NCBI RefSeq assembly: GCF_029894335.1
Contig: NZ_JARXZC010000012.1
Location: 91,166-155,165 of the forward strand
Source: Kitasatospora sp. MAP5-34
GTDB lineage: Bacteria; Actinomycetota; Actinomycetes; Streptomycetales; Streptomycetaceae
DNA length: 64,000 bases
Reading direction: 5' to 3'
The first letter of the stretch is position 1. Every line of letters begins with the position of its first letter. The notes below the pieces were generated by a model. The model had not been told where the DNA came from. It was given only the letters and a program-made list of their open reading frames with translations, and did no database searches. A program made the position numbers and the translations under genes. Positions 42,722-51,707 of this stretch are shown here, in pieces.

Positions 42722-44089
42722 CTAGTCCTCCGCCTGCGGCAGGCTTCCGAGCACGAACTCGCCGACGCTGGACTCCGCGAGCGGATCCAGCCCGGTCGCG
42801 GCGGCGAAGGTGCCGGCGTCGCCGCCGCCGAGCGCGCAGGGGGCCAGCCCCAGTGCGGTGGCCACCCCGTAGAAGGTCGCGTAGAGCGCGCCGACATCCT
42901 TCAACAGCACTGCGTAGCCCATGTTCTGGTACTTCCACATGAGCCGGCCGAACCGGGCGGCGACCACCAGCAGCACCTGCGGCGACTCGTCCATGACCGC
43001 CGTGTAGCGGGCCATCCGCACCAGCTGCCGGACGGCCGCCGGCTGCGCCGGGACCAGCTCCAGGCCGTGGCCGACGGGGTCGTAGTGGTACATCCCGGCC
43101 GCCAGGCCGTCGACCCGGCTGACCACCGGGTAGATCTCCAGCTCGTACAAGGCTCCCCCGCCCGGGTAGGGGCGCCGGGAGAGCTCCTGGGTGCCGTCCG
43201 ACATCCGGTCCCGGACCCGGGCCGCGCGGTACAGGAACTCGCCGAGCTGGTCGAGCGTCAGCGGACGGCCGCCGTCGTGCGCGCGGTGCGAGGCGCGCCG
43301 CTCCAGCACCTCGCCGTGACTCATCTCGAAGAGTCGTCCAGTGGCCGCTGCCGGAACCGGCAGGGCGATCCGCTCGCCGCCGAACGACGGATGCTCCAAC
43401 GGCAGCGGTTGGTGGCGCTCCTTGGCCCAGCAGGAACCACCGTAGGGCAGGTCCGGGCGGCCCATCCGGGTCCGGTGGTGGAACCACAGCTCGTGCGGGC
43501 TCCACTGGTCGGTCTCGAGCTGCTCCTCCTCGCTGCCGGCCGCCACCAGGAAGCCGTACTCGACCAGCAGCGCGCGCACCGCCCTCGCCAGCTCGCCGTC
43601 TGCGGAGGGCGCGGCGACCAGGCCCAGAAGTTCGGCCTCGTGCAGCCGGAACTCGGCTCCTGCGCACGGCGATTCGAGCACCAGGTCGGTACCTTCGCGG
43701 CGCAGCACCGCGAATCGGGAGAGCACCAGCTCGGCGTCCTTGCCGGGCGCCGTCACCGGGCGCCCCCACTTGATCTGACGAACCGTCAACAGACTTCGCC
43801 CGCCCGCCGCCAGGTGCAGCCAGAGCAGGCCGTCCTGACTGAGCCGTCGGCGCAGTCCCTGCAGTGCGAAGGTGCCGACCAGGTCACCGTCGGCCGCACC
43901 GAGCAGCTCCGCGAAGTCCGTCTCGCCGTCGGCGAGCCGGCTGAGCGCCGCGCGGACGGCCGGGCGCAGCTTGGTCAGGCTGAGCACACCGTTCGGGCCG
44001 ACGATGATCGCGGCGCTGTCGCCGTCGAGGTGCAGCGTACTGTCGGGGCGTAACCGCAGGGTGGTACGTGGGGAGTCGGACGGGAGCAC
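42722..44089 (-). CDS. SagB/ThcOx-type nitroreductase-fold dehydrogenase
   Basis: 455 residues from a GTG at 44089 (GGAAAGG 7 bases upstream). Longer frames run into tRNA-Arg and are excluded. The N-terminal ~200 residues form a winged-helix-like/unknown domain (LRLRPDSTLHLDGDSAAIIV). The C-terminal half is the FMN-binding SagB fold: MSHGEVLERRASHRAHDGG, YPGGGALYELEIYPVVSRVD, GMYHYDPVGHGLELV and MWKYQNMGYAVLLKDVGALY. SagB enzymes oxidise azolines to azoles in peptide natural products. No YcaO cyclodehydratase or precursor is in the window, so the substrate is open. Confidence 0.85.
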   Translation of the reverse strand: MLPSDSPRTTLRLRPDSTLHLDGDSAAIIVGPNGVLSLTKLRPAVRAALSRLADGETDFAELLGAADGDLVGTFALQGLRRRLSQDGLLWLHLAAGGRSLLTVRQIKWGRPVTAPGKDAELVLSRFAVLRREGTDLVLESPCAGAEFRLHEAELLGLVAAPSADGELARAVRALLVEYGFLVAAGSEEEQLETDQWSPHELWFHHRTRMGRPDLPYGGSCWAKERHQPLPLEHPSFGGERIALPVPAAATGRLFEMSHGEVLERRASHRAHDGGRPLTLDQLGEFLYRAARVRDRMSDGTQELSRRPYPGGGALYELEIYPVVSRVDGLAAGMYHYDPVGHGLELVPAQPAAVRQLVRMARYTAVMDESPQVLLVVAARFGRLMWKYQNMGYAVLLKDVGALYATFYGVATALGLAPCALGGGDAGTFAAATGLDPLAESSVGEFVLGSLPQAED

Positions 44090-44247
44090 GAGCGAACCTT
44101 TCCAGGGGACGACGGGCTTGGTGGCGGCACGGCGAGCCGGATCGGCGGCGGCAGCCGGTTCGGGGGAGCCCGGAAGGAGGGTGCAGACCTTGGACTCTCT
44201 CCACGGCGGGCGCGCCAACCCTGCCCGCGAGCACCTACCGGAACGCC

Positions 44248-44283
44248 GCAGGCCCTCCGGCCCGGGTGGGCTGAAGGGCCTGC
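44248..44283 (-). terminator. hairpin downstream of tRNA-Arg
   Basis: GCAGGCCCT and AGGGCCTGC form a 9-bp stem with an 18-base loop, 17 bases after the tRNA 3' end. Confidence 0.6.
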
Positions 44284-44300
44284 GACCTGCGCGTTCTCTG

Positions 44301-44373
44301 TGCCCCATGCAGGATTCGAACCTGCGACACCGGCTTTAGGAGAGCCGTGCTCTATCCCCTGAGCTAATGAGGC
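44301..44373 (-). tRNA. tRNA-Arg (CCT anticodon)
   Basis: 73 bases. Acceptor GCCTCAT with ATGGGGC, D-arm GCTC, anticodon stem CGGCT/AGCCG with loop CTCCTAA, T-loop TTCGAAT, discriminator A, no encoded CCA. It reads AGG codons. Confidence 0.95.
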
Positions 44374-44805
44374 GGGGGCTTGTCGGAAACCTTGTCGGAA
44401 ACCCAGGAGTGGATCTCTGGCTCGGTTGGCACAAACGCCCTGGCCAGGCGGTGTGTGAGCGCTTCCGGTGGCACCTGGCAGGTGTACCGGACCGAGCCCG
44501 CAGCGGGACAGCCGACTGACCGATGACAGACTAGCGGATCGCACCGCCGGAGATCTCCCCAGTTGCGAGCTCACCTCCACCCCGCGCGTCGCCATGCCTC
44601 TGACGTGCACGTTCGTCGCGCTGCGCGTTGCGGATCCGGTCCTTCGCCCTGGTGCTTTCAGCCCGGGCCCGACCCCCGGTGTTCGTTCCGAGCAGATCGC
44701 CCCCACCGGGCCTGGCCGAGCGGGCCGGCCAAACGCCGGTCCAGGGCGATCCTCACTGTCTACGATGGCCAGCGAAGGTGATGCCGACCAGATAGGGCAG
44801 CGGAC
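44374..44805 (+). other. 432-base intergenic region
   Basis: Nothing gene-like is seen. The right part must hold the tRNA-Arg promoter (minus strand) and the blaI promoter (plus strand). The stretch CACTGTCTACGATGG at about 44753-44767 may be the BlaI-binding region, but it is not a clear palindrome. Confidence 0.4.
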
Positions 44806-45174
44806 GTGCGACGGCTGGGGGAGCTGGAGGCGGAGATCATGGACCGCCTGTGGGGTTGGGGCCGGCCCGCGACCGTCCGCGAGATCGTCGACGATCTCAA
44901 CAAGCAGCGCCCCCTGGCGTACACCACGGTGATGACCGTGGCCGACATCCTCCACGGCAAGGGACTGCTCCGCCGCGAGAAGGAGCGACGGGCCTGGCTC
45001 TACGAGCCGACCCGCAGCCGCGAGTCGTACACGGCGGCCCTCATGCAGGACGCCCTCGGGGCGAGTTCCGACCGCTCCAGCGCCCTGGCCCATTTCGTCG
45101 AACGGATCACCCCGGACGAACAGGAGGCCCTCCGCCAGGCTCTGCAGTCGCTCACCAGCGGCGAGCCGGAGTGA
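44806..45174 (+). CDS. BlaI/MecI/CopY-family transcriptional repressor
   Basis: 122 residues, GTG with AGGG upstream. A winged-helix N-terminus reads LGELEAEIMDRLWGWGRPAT, VREIVDDLNKQRPLAYTTVM and TVADILHGKGLLRREKERRA. The C-terminal dimerisation helices follow (FVERITPDEQEALRQALQS). Such repressors are normally inactivated by a BlaR1/M56 metalloprotease encoded just downstream. Here that partner is reduced to a stub, so the repressor has lost its sensor or is controlled elsewhere. Confidence 0.9.
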   Translation: MRRLGELEAEIMDRLWGWGRPATVREIVDDLNKQRPLAYTTVMTVADILHGKGLLRREKERRAWLYEPTRSRESYTAALMQDALGASSDRSSALAHFVERITPDEQEALRQALQSLTSGEPE

Positions 45175-45225
45175 TCGGTTCCATCGTCCTGGGCGAGTAT
45201 GCGGCGGTCGTCGGGTACGTCGTTA
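45171..45225 (+). pseudogene. 5' stub of an M56 (BlaR1-like) metalloprotease gene
   Basis: A GTG overlapping the blaI stop (GTGA) starts IGSIVLGEYAAVVGYVVSAG, typical of the first membrane segment of M56 proteins that follow blaI. The similarity ends near 45225, exactly where the truncated MOSC fragment begins on the other strand. The rest of the ~300-residue protease is missing. Confidence 0.6.
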
Positions 45226-45666
45226 GCGCCGGACTTCCACCGTCCCACGCGGGCTCAGCTCGCCGATCCGGTCGATGGTGGCGGTGGTGAGCACATGGAG
45301 CGGGGAGAAGTCGAAGAACGTTCCGGACGGCAGCCCGATGGCGTGGACGTCGACTTCGGCATCCACGCCCGCGTGCAGGACCTCGTCGGGGTGGGCGCGG
45401 TCGAGAGAGGCGTTCGGTGGCGGCTCAGCGGTGAGGGTGACCGCGCGCCCGACGATCTCCGACAGACCGTCATGGCTGATTTCTGCGCCGTCCGGTCCGG
45501 TGATCCGAATTCCGCCGTCGGTCGTCACGGCCGAGAGCGTCAGCAACCGCCGCCAGAGACGCGGGTTCTTCGCGCTGGCCACCTTGCCCGTCTCCGAGTC
45601 GAGCAGCGCAAGCATCCGATCCGCGTCGATGCCACGTCCGGCCGACGAGACGCTTCGGACCTTCAT
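45223..45666 (-). pseudogene. truncated MOSC-type protein fragment
   Basis: 147 codons from an ATG at 45666. The sequence resembles the N-terminal beta-barrel of MOSC proteins (RMLALLDSETGKVASAKNPR; TTATIDRIGELSPRGTVEVR). The N-terminal YPVKS-containing segment is deleted after MKVRSVS. The C-terminal MOSC domain (with its Cys) is missing after VEVRR, where a stop occurs at the M56 junction. It is therefore damaged at both ends and probably non-functional. Confidence 0.6.
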
Positions 45667-45973
45667 CCGTTCCTCCTGGCAACTGCTCGACCGCAACCTG
45701 CGCATGCTGCACGCCGCCCGCCGAGCCCTGCCGGCGGAAGCGGTCCACGATCACCACGTCGGCATCCTGTCGGCGCTGGAACGACTCATCACCCGAGGGC
45801 GGCAGAAAGGAGCATTTCGGGACGACCTCCCCTCCCACTGGCTGGTCGGCACCATCTACGCCCTGGTGCAGGCCGCCGGAGACCAGGTCGAAGCCGGCCA
45901 GTTCACCTCCGAGGAGGCCCTCGGCGCTCTCGAGGCGACCCTCGTCTCCGCTCTCCGGCAGCCGGACGCCTGA
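45662..45973 (+). pseudogene. C-terminal fragment of a TetR-type regulator
   Basis: About 100 codons in frame, including FIRSSWQLLDRNLRMLHAAR, HDHHVGILSALERLITRGRQ and PSHWLVGTIYALVQAAGDQV, ending RQPDA and a stop. This is the helical ligand-binding half of a TetR regulator; the DNA-binding N-terminus is absent. It begins where the MOSC fragment starts on the other strand. Confidence 0.6.
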
Positions 45974-46014
45974 GACCGGCCCGTACGGCGTTCCGCCCGC
46001 ACCGGCAACGCCGC

Positions 46015-46048
46015 GTCCTCCGCCGAAGCGGACTGCTCGGCGGAGGAC
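46015..46048 (-). terminator. terminator of the peptide-processing operon
   Basis: A perfect 12-bp stem (GTCCTCCGCCGA and complement) with a 10-base loop, 28 bases beyond the oxidoreductase stop. Confidence 0.75.
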
Positions 46049-46075
46049 CTGGTGGTGCTTGACGGGACCGGCGGG

Positions 46076-47518
46076 CTACCGGGGAACGTCACCCGAGCGC
46101 GGACGCCGCAGGTTCCGCAGTGCCGAACGGGCGGCGCCGTACCCGCACATGCCGTGGACGCCGGCGCCCGGGGGTGTGGCGGCGGAACAGACATAGACGC
46201 CGGGAATCCCGGTGCTGTAAGGGTCGAGGGCCGGGCGGGGGCGCAGGGCGAGCTGGCGGATGGTGTTGGCGCCGGTGAGGATGTCGCCGGCCACGTAGTT
46301 GGGGTTGCCGGCGGCCAGCTGCTCGACACCGTGGGAGACGGTGGCGACGATGCGTTCGCGGGTGCCGGGGGCGAAGCGTTCGATCTGGTCGAGTACGGCT
46401 TCGGTGGCGTCCCCCGACCAGCCGTTCGGCACGTGGGCGTAGGCCCAGAGGGGGTGCAGGTTGCCGGCCGAGCGGGTGGGGTCGGCGAGGTACTGCTGGG
46501 CGACCAGGACGAACGGCCGCTGCGGCATGCGACCGGCGGCGATCTCCTGTTCGGCGTGGGCGATCTCCTCGATCGTGCCGCCCACGTGCACCGTGCCGGC
46601 GCGGCGGCAGCTCTCGTTGCGCCAAGGGATCCCGCCCTCCACCGCCAGGTCGAGCTTGAACGCGCCCGGTCCGTACCGCCACCGGGCGTAGCCGCGCGCC
46701 ACCCGCGCGGGCAGCCGGTCCCCGCAGATGGCCAGCGCGTCGCGCGGCGCGACGTCGAGCAGGACGGCGTCGGCGGACGGGAGTTCGGCCAGCGAGCGGA
46801 CCCGTACGCCGGTCTGCACGGTGCCGCCGAGTTCGCTCAGCCGGGCGGCCAGCGCGTCGGTGACGGCGCGCGAGCCGCCACGGGCGACCGGCCAGCCCCA
46901 CCGGTGCCCGGCGGCGATCAGCATCAGCCCGATCGCGGCGCTGCCGGTGCTGTTGAGCGGGCGGATGGCGTGCGCGGCGGTGCCGGCGAACAGCGCCCGG
47001 GCGGCCGGCGTACGCCAGGCCGTCCGGGCCAGGGCGGCGGCCGGCAGCGCCGCCCGCGCCGCGAACCGGGCCAACTGCACCGGGTGGGCGGGCAGATGGA
47101 GGGGCGGCTGGAACAGGTCCTCGGCCAGGTCGTCGAAGTGCTCGGCCAGCGGTCCGAAGACCCGCCGCCAGGCCGGGCCGTCCGCCCCCAGACCTGCGGC
47201 GGTCTCCTCCAGCGACCGGTACATGGCGGCGGCGCTGCCGTCGTCGAAGGGGTGGGCCAGGTCGAGCTGCGGCCGGTCCCACTGCAGGCCGTGGCGCTCC
47301 AGCCCGAGCGAGCGCAGGAAGGGTGAGCCGATGCCCATCGGGTGGACGGCGGAGCAGTGGTCGTGCAGCAGGCCGGGCAGGGTGAGTTCGCTGGTCCGGG
47401 TGCCGCCGCCGATGGTGGCGGCCTGTTCCAGCACCGTGACCGCCAGGCCCTCCTGCGCCAGGGCGACGGCGGCGGCCAGCCCGTTCGGGCCGGCCCCGAC
47501 GACGATCGCGTCAGCCAT
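46076..47518 (-). CDS. FAD-dependent oxidoreductase, phytoene-desaturase-like
   Basis: 480 residues. The N-terminal dinucleotide fold is ADAIVVGAGPNGLAAAVALA followed by VTVLEQAATIGGGTRTSEL. The C-terminal FAD motif includes GVYVCSAATPPGAGVHGMCG and YGAARSAL. This is the NAD(P)/FAD amine-oxidase or CrtI-like superfamily; the substrate is unknown. Its ATG lies inside the last codons of the S53 peptidase gene (8-base overlap), making it the last gene of the six-gene minus-strand operon. Confidence 0.85.
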   Translation of the reverse strand: MADAIVVGAGPNGLAAAVALAQEGLAVTVLEQAATIGGGTRTSELTLPGLLHDHCSAVHPMGIGSPFLRSLGLERHGLQWDRPQLDLAHPFDDGSAAAMYRSLEETAAGLGADGPAWRRVFGPLAEHFDDLAEDLFQPPLHLPAHPVQLARFAARAALPAAALARTAWRTPAARALFAGTAAHAIRPLNSTGSAAIGLMLIAAGHRWGWPVARGGSRAVTDALAARLSELGGTVQTGVRVRSLAELPSADAVLLDVAPRDALAICGDRLPARVARGYARWRYGPGAFKLDLAVEGGIPWRNESCRRAGTVHVGGTIEEIAHAEQEIAAGRMPQRPFVLVAQQYLADPTRSAGNLHPLWAYAHVPNGWSGDATEAVLDQIERFAPGTRERIVATVSHGVEQLAAGNPNYVAGDILTGANTIRQLALRPRPALDPYSTGIPGVYVCSAATPPGAGVHGMCGYGAARSALRNLRRPRSGDVPR

Positions 47519-49445
47519 GGGTGGCGAACCGGCGCAGGTAGTCGGTGCTCGGCGAGCCGAGACCGGTGGCCGGGTCGTAGCCGGACGTGGCCGGCAGTCC
47601 GTTGTCGCGGCCGAGGGTGTAGAGGAGGTAGCGCAGGTCCCCCGCCGCCGCACCTTCGTCCTGAATGACAGTCAGCGGGCGGGAGCCGACCGCCTTGGGC
47701 TGGTCGGTGACGTCGTGGAAGACGGCGGAGCCGGCCATCGAGTACAGCAGCGGGTTGGCGAAGCCGAAGGCGCGGCCCTGCTCCTGCTCGGCGTCGGCCT
47801 GGATCGCCGCGAATCCGGGGGTGGCGGCGGAGGTGCCGCCGTAGCCGACGAGTTGGAAGACCCCGTTGACGGTGTAGCCGATCAGCACGGGCATCGCGCC
47901 GTCGCCGGCCAGCGACACGTCGGGGGCGACCCGGTGACCGCCGGCCAGGTGGTCCGGGACGTGGCCCTTCTGGTACCAGGGCTGCGCGAAGTCGCTGGGA
48001 CCGCCGCCGCCGCCGAAGCCGAAGACCCCGGGTACGGGCGCCCAGTCGCCGGTGCCGTTCGGGCGGATCGACACGGCGTCACCCATGCTGGTCTCCCAGG
48101 CGTAGTTGCCCGCCTTGTCGGTGGCCAGCGTGGTCGCGCCGACCGCCGTCACCCACGGGTCGCCGGCCGGGAACTCGGCCTGCACCTGGGTGGTCTGCGG
48201 ATCGCAGTTCATGCCGGTGGCGGCGGCGGCCGGCGAGGCGTCACCGCAGTCGCCGCTGGCGAAGTAGACGCCGATGCCCTCGGCGGCCGCCTGCTGGAAG
48301 AGCATGTCCCAGGCCGCGACCAGGCCGGGGGTGAGGTGTCCGGGCTGGGCGTGGATTATCTCGGCCCAGGAGTTGGAGATCAGGTCGGCCGCGTGGGTGT
48401 CGATGACGGAGGCTTCGGCGTCCATCAGGTCACCGTCGAGGCAGGAGTCGGCACCGGCGTAGAGCACGTCGGCGTCCGGTGCGTACCCGTGCGCCATCTC
48501 CACGTCCAGGGCCTGCTCGCCGGCCCAGGCGTCGGGCGGGGCGCAGGCGGCGCTGACCTGCCAGCCCTTCGGGTCGACGTGCTCGCGGTACTGGCCGGGG
48601 CGGAACGGGCGGTCGCCGGTCGTGGTGGCGAAGTGGTTGGCGTCCGCCGCGATGGTGGGTGACCCGTAGGCGCCGACGATGGCGATGGTGCGCCCCTTGC
48701 CGGTGGCGCCCTTCGGCGCGGCCCCGTAGGCGCGGCGGAGTTGGCTGGGCGTGTACGGGCAGGTGGTGTACGGGACCGGGTGTCCGTAGGCGGGCGGCTG
48801 GCCGGTCGCGGGCAGCTGGCCGAAGTAGGCCGAGCAGTGGGCGTCGGCGCCGGTGGCCGGTGCCGTGCTCCGCCGGGACGCCGGGCTGGCGCCCGCCGGC
48901 GAGGACAGTCCGTCCAGGGCCACCACGTCCCCGGCCAGCGCGGCGGGCAGGCTCGCGTTGTGATCGGGGGCCTGGGTGGGACCCCAGGCGGTGCCGTACC
49001 GGTGGATGCTGGTGCCCAGCGCGGTCTTCATCGCCGCTGCGGAGCCGCTGACCTGGAGGTAGTGCGTGGTGTCGGCGGTGACCTTCAGACCGGCCCGGGT
49101 GAGCCAGCCGGCCACGTCGCGGCGCTGGGCCGTGGCGAGGCCGAAGCGCTGCTGGTACTGGGCCGGGGTGAGGAAGTGCCCGTAGTCACGGCTCTTCGGG
49201 TCGGTGGTGTCCCGGAGGAAGGCGGCGAGCCCCGCCGGATCGCGGGTGCCGAGGTAGAGCCGGGCGGTCAGCGTCTGCCCGGCGGGCACGGCGCCGAGGT
49301 CGTGGGCGGGGGTGGCGTAGGCGGGCTGGGAGCCGTCCAGGACCGCACGGGGTGCGGCGGAGTCGTCCTGGGCCTGCGCGGTGCCCGCCATGGCCAGCAG
49401 GAGCGCGGTGGCCAGCGTGGCCGTGGTGATGCGGCGAAGTCTCAC
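47511..49445 (-). CDS. secreted S53 (sedolisin/kumamolisin) serine-carboxyl peptidase
   Basis: 644 residues from a GTG at 49445, which puts a signal peptide (RLRRITTATLATALLLAMAG) at the very start; 49493 is an alternative. The prodomain is about residues 40-200 (DTTDPKSRDYGHFLTPAQYQ, the Pro-kumamolisin signature). The catalytic domain has GEQALDVEMAHGYAPDADVL (Glu and Asp), ASGDCGD (oxyanion region) and GTSAATPGFAAIQAD (nucleophile Ser). A C-terminal Ca-binding-like region has GYDPATGLGSP. It is an acid-active secreted endopeptidase. Position in the operon suggests a role in processing the small secreted product (inference). Confidence 0.88.
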   Translation of the reverse strand: MRLRRITTATLATALLLAMAGTAQAQDDSAAPRAVLDGSQPAYATPAHDLGAVPAGQTLTARLYLGTRDPAGLAAFLRDTTDPKSRDYGHFLTPAQYQQRFGLATAQRRDVAGWLTRAGLKVTADTTHYLQVSGSAAAMKTALGTSIHRYGTAWGPTQAPDHNASLPAALAGDVVALDGLSSPAGASPASRRSTAPATGADAHCSAYFGQLPATGQPPAYGHPVPYTTCPYTPSQLRRAYGAAPKGATGKGRTIAIVGAYGSPTIAADANHFATTTGDRPFRPGQYREHVDPKGWQVSAACAPPDAWAGEQALDVEMAHGYAPDADVLYAGADSCLDGDLMDAEASVIDTHAADLISNSWAEIIHAQPGHLTPGLVAAWDMLFQQAAAEGIGVYFASGDCGDASPAAAATGMNCDPQTTQVQAEFPAGDPWVTAVGATTLATDKAGNYAWETSMGDAVSIRPNGTGDWAPVPGVFGFGGGGGPSDFAQPWYQKGHVPDHLAGGHRVAPDVSLAGDGAMPVLIGYTVNGVFQLVGYGGTSAATPGFAAIQADAEQEQGRAFGFANPLLYSMAGSAVFHDVTDQPKAVGSRPLTVIQDEGAAAGDLRYLLYTLGRDNGLPATSGYDPATGLGSPSTDYLRRFATHG

Positions 49446-49531
49446 GAGGGAGCGCTTTCTGTGCAGCGTGGGACCACCCTGCGGCCAGTGCACGACGCGG
49501 GGCGGGAAAGGGAGTTGGGGGAAGGGGACGG

Positions 49532-50713
49532 TCAGGCGCGGACGGTGCGACCCCGGTACAGCCCCTTGGTGATGCCGGCGAAGCGCAGGTCCAGGCCCTG
49601 GCCGTCGCGCTCGGCGTGGATGTGCAGATGGGGCTCGGTGGTGTTGCCGGAGTTGCCGACCTCACCGAGCAGGCAACCGGCCTCGATCTGCTGACCCACC
49701 GTCACGGTGACGGTGCCGGAGCGAAGATGGGCCAGTTTGACGACGGCGTCCCCGGTGTCGATGTGGACGTGGTTGCCGTACGCCGGGACGTAGCGGATGA
49801 CCCCGGGCTCCTGGTCCTCGATCCCGTCCACTGCGGCGACGACCCGTCCCGCACAGGGGGCGTAGACCTTCTCGCCGTAGGCGCGGTACGACTCCAGGCG
49901 CTGCTCCGGACTCTGCGAACGGCCCCGGGTCCCGGCCGGTCCGACGCGGACCAGGTCGAGCGCGCCGCGCTGTTCCGCGAGGCCGAAGTGGTGGTTCAGG
50001 CCCCGGCCGCCGCCCTGGACGACGTACCAGCTGCCGCGCAGCGGGAACTGCTCCAGCGGAACCTCGGTGGTCTCCCGCCAGCGGTGCCGGCGGGCCCGGG
50101 TCAGCGCCACCGCGCTCCCGAGCAACAGGGTCGCCCCGAGGACGATCTGGGCATCGTCGTGACCGAACGGCAGGCTCGGCAGCCGCCAGGCCGAGGCGAG
50201 CGCCGCCAGTGCGGCGAGCTCCAACGGGCGGCGGATCCACCATGTTTCGGTGGCCGGCGCGCTCCAGCCCTCGAGCAGCAGACAGCCGAACCCGGCGGTG
50301 AGGGCCGAGCCGATCCACCCGGTGACATCGGTCGCGGACCAGCAGGAGAGGACGAACCAGCCGAAGAGCAGCAGCCAGAAGACCCGGCCGCACCAGCGCA
50401 GCAGGCCGGCCGGCAGCTCCAGGCGCCCGGCCCGCGCGGCGGCGATCCGCAGATCGGTCAGCAGCCCGTCGGCGTCCAGCCGCACCCAGGCCAGCACCCG
50501 CCCGGCCGGGCCGGTGATGGCGAGCCCCTCGCGGGTGTCGACCACCTCCCGGACCCCGCCGACCCGGGCCGTGGTGGCCCCGGTGATCGTCCGCAGCCGG
50601 TCCTCGCCGACCACCGCCAGCACCTGCGGGGCCAACTGCGGCCACCGGGCCGGGTCGGCGGCCAGGAAGGCCGCCAGGGCGGCGGCCTGGGCCTGCCGGT
50701 CAGGCGCTCGCAT
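49532..50713 (-). CDS. membrane-embedded M23-family metallopeptidase
   Basis: 393 residues. The N-terminal ~110 residues are soluble (DRLRTITGATTARVGG). About four membrane helices follow (VFWLLLFGWFVLSCW; TAGFGCLLLEGW; LELAALAALASAW; QIVLGATLLLGSAVAL). The C-terminal peptidase domain has NHHFGLAEQRGALDLVRVG (zinc ligands H and D), GNHVHIDTG and the EPHLHIHAE HxH motif. All expected zinc ligands are present. M23 enzymes cut peptidoglycan cross-bridges or small peptides. The gene overlaps the HTTM gene by 14 bases. Confidence 0.85.
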   Translation of the reverse strand: MRAPDRQAQAAALAAFLAADPARWPQLAPQVLAVVGEDRLRTITGATTARVGGVREVVDTREGLAITGPAGRVLAWVRLDADGLLTDLRIAAARAGRLELPAGLLRWCGRVFWLLLFGWFVLSCWSATDVTGWIGSALTAGFGCLLLEGWSAPATETWWIRRPLELAALAALASAWRLPSLPFGHDDAQIVLGATLLLGSAVALTRARRHRWRETTEVPLEQFPLRGSWYVVQGGGRGLNHHFGLAEQRGALDLVRVGPAGTRGRSQSPEQRLESYRAYGEKVYAPCAGRVVAAVDGIEDQEPGVIRYVPAYGNHVHIDTGDAVVKLAHLRSGTVTVTVGQQIEAGCLLGEVGNSGNTTEPHLHIHAERDGQGLDLRFAGITKGLYRGRTVRA

Positions 50714-51707
50714 GCTGCTCCTCTGTCACGGGTATCAGGTTGCGGCTCAGACCGACCGACGGCCTGATCCGCTCCGCGACAGTGTCCTTGAGCCGTACCG
50801 CCCAGCGGTAGAGGGCTCGGTAGTCCTCGTCACGCAGGCAGGCGCAGTCGGCGCCGATCATCAGCATCCCGAAGCAGACCAGGCCCATGCAGGTCATGAT
50901 GCCCAGGTGCATCGCCTCGATCGCCAGCGTGTTGGTCTTGCGCACCCAGGGCCGGGCGGAGAGCACCGCGAACGGGAACGCCAGCTCGGTGAAGATGGTG
51001 AAGTAACAGATCGTCGTGCCCAGGAAGGCACTGCTCATCAGGTGGGCGTACGTGGTGGACATCTGGAAGCCGGAGAGCCTGCTGATGTAGTACATCGCGG
51101 CGCCGTCCTGCCAGACCTTGCCGGTGATCTTCCAGTAGCCGGCCGTCAGGTAGAGCATGCAGGTCTGGAAGACGACGAGGTACGCCGCCAGGTTGTGCAC
51201 GGCGGTGCCCACCGTGGGCCCGTTCTCGGCCCGCATCCTCGCCCGGCGCTGCTTGGCGCCGGGGGCGAAGTAGGCGTTGCTCACCGAGAACACCATGAAG
51301 AGGATCAGGATCTGCGCGAGGTTGTCCCCGCCTTCGAGGACGTCCTGGTTGCGGAAGTGCAGGGACCACATCAGCACGGCCTGAGCCAGCGTCAGGGCTC
51401 GTCCGCCGAAGATCATGAACGCGATCGAGACGACGATCACCGCATGGAACAGCAGCTCGAACCAGAGCTGCGAGTTGCTCACCAGGAAGAGCGAGAAGCC
51501 CCACTTGGGCAGCAGCTTGGAGGCCACCTCGGCCGAGTGGAACGAGGTGGGACCCCAGAGGAACTGCCGCCGGTCGTAGTCCGCCAGGCAGTACAGGACG
51601 GTGGCGAAGCCGATCACGATGCGCAGCATCGCCAGGCCGATCAGCCGGCGCTCCTGGCAGGCCAGCCGGAGCACCAGGGCGTCGAGTCGAGCGGTCACGC
51701 GGTTCAC
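50700..51707 (-). CDS. HTTM-domain membrane protein (SdpB-like)
   Basis: 335 residues with seven or eight membrane helices. The HTTM (vitamin-K-dependent carboxylase-like) pattern is visible: GLAMLRIVIGFATVLYCLAD, SLHFRNQDVLEGGDNLAQIL, FQTCMLYLTAGYWKITGKVW and FTELAFPFAVLSARPWVRKT. Bacillus SdpB, needed to mature the SdpC toxin, is an HTTM protein of this size. The start overlaps the stop of the DUF5819 gene by 4 bases. A role in modification or processing of the small secreted peptide is inferred. Confidence 0.82.
   Translation of the reverse strand: MNRVTARLDALVLRLACQERRLIGLAMLRIVIGFATVLYCLADYDRRQFLWGPTSFHSAEVASKLLPKWGFSLFLVSNSQLWFELLFHAVIVVSIAFMIFGGRALTLAQAVLMWSLHFRNQDVLEGGDNLAQILILFMVFSVSNAYFAPGAKQRRARMRAENGPTVGTAVHNLAAYLVVFQTCMLYLTAGYWKITGKVWQDGAAMYYISRLSGFQMSTTYAHLMSSAFLGTTICYFTIFTELAFPFAVLSARPWVRKTNTLAIEAMHLGIMTCMGLVCFGMLMIGADCACLRDEDYRALYRWAVRLKDTVAERIRPSVGLSRNLIPVTEEQHASA

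Noticed and set aside
42537..43769. A 400-codon minus-strand frame overlapping the SagB gene
   Set aside because: It is the out-of-frame shadow of the SagB coding region with Arg/Gly/Ala bias and no domains.
44753..44767. BlaI operator upstream of the blaI-type gene
   Set aside because: The sequence is not clearly palindromic and does not match a BlaI consensus well enough to list as a site.
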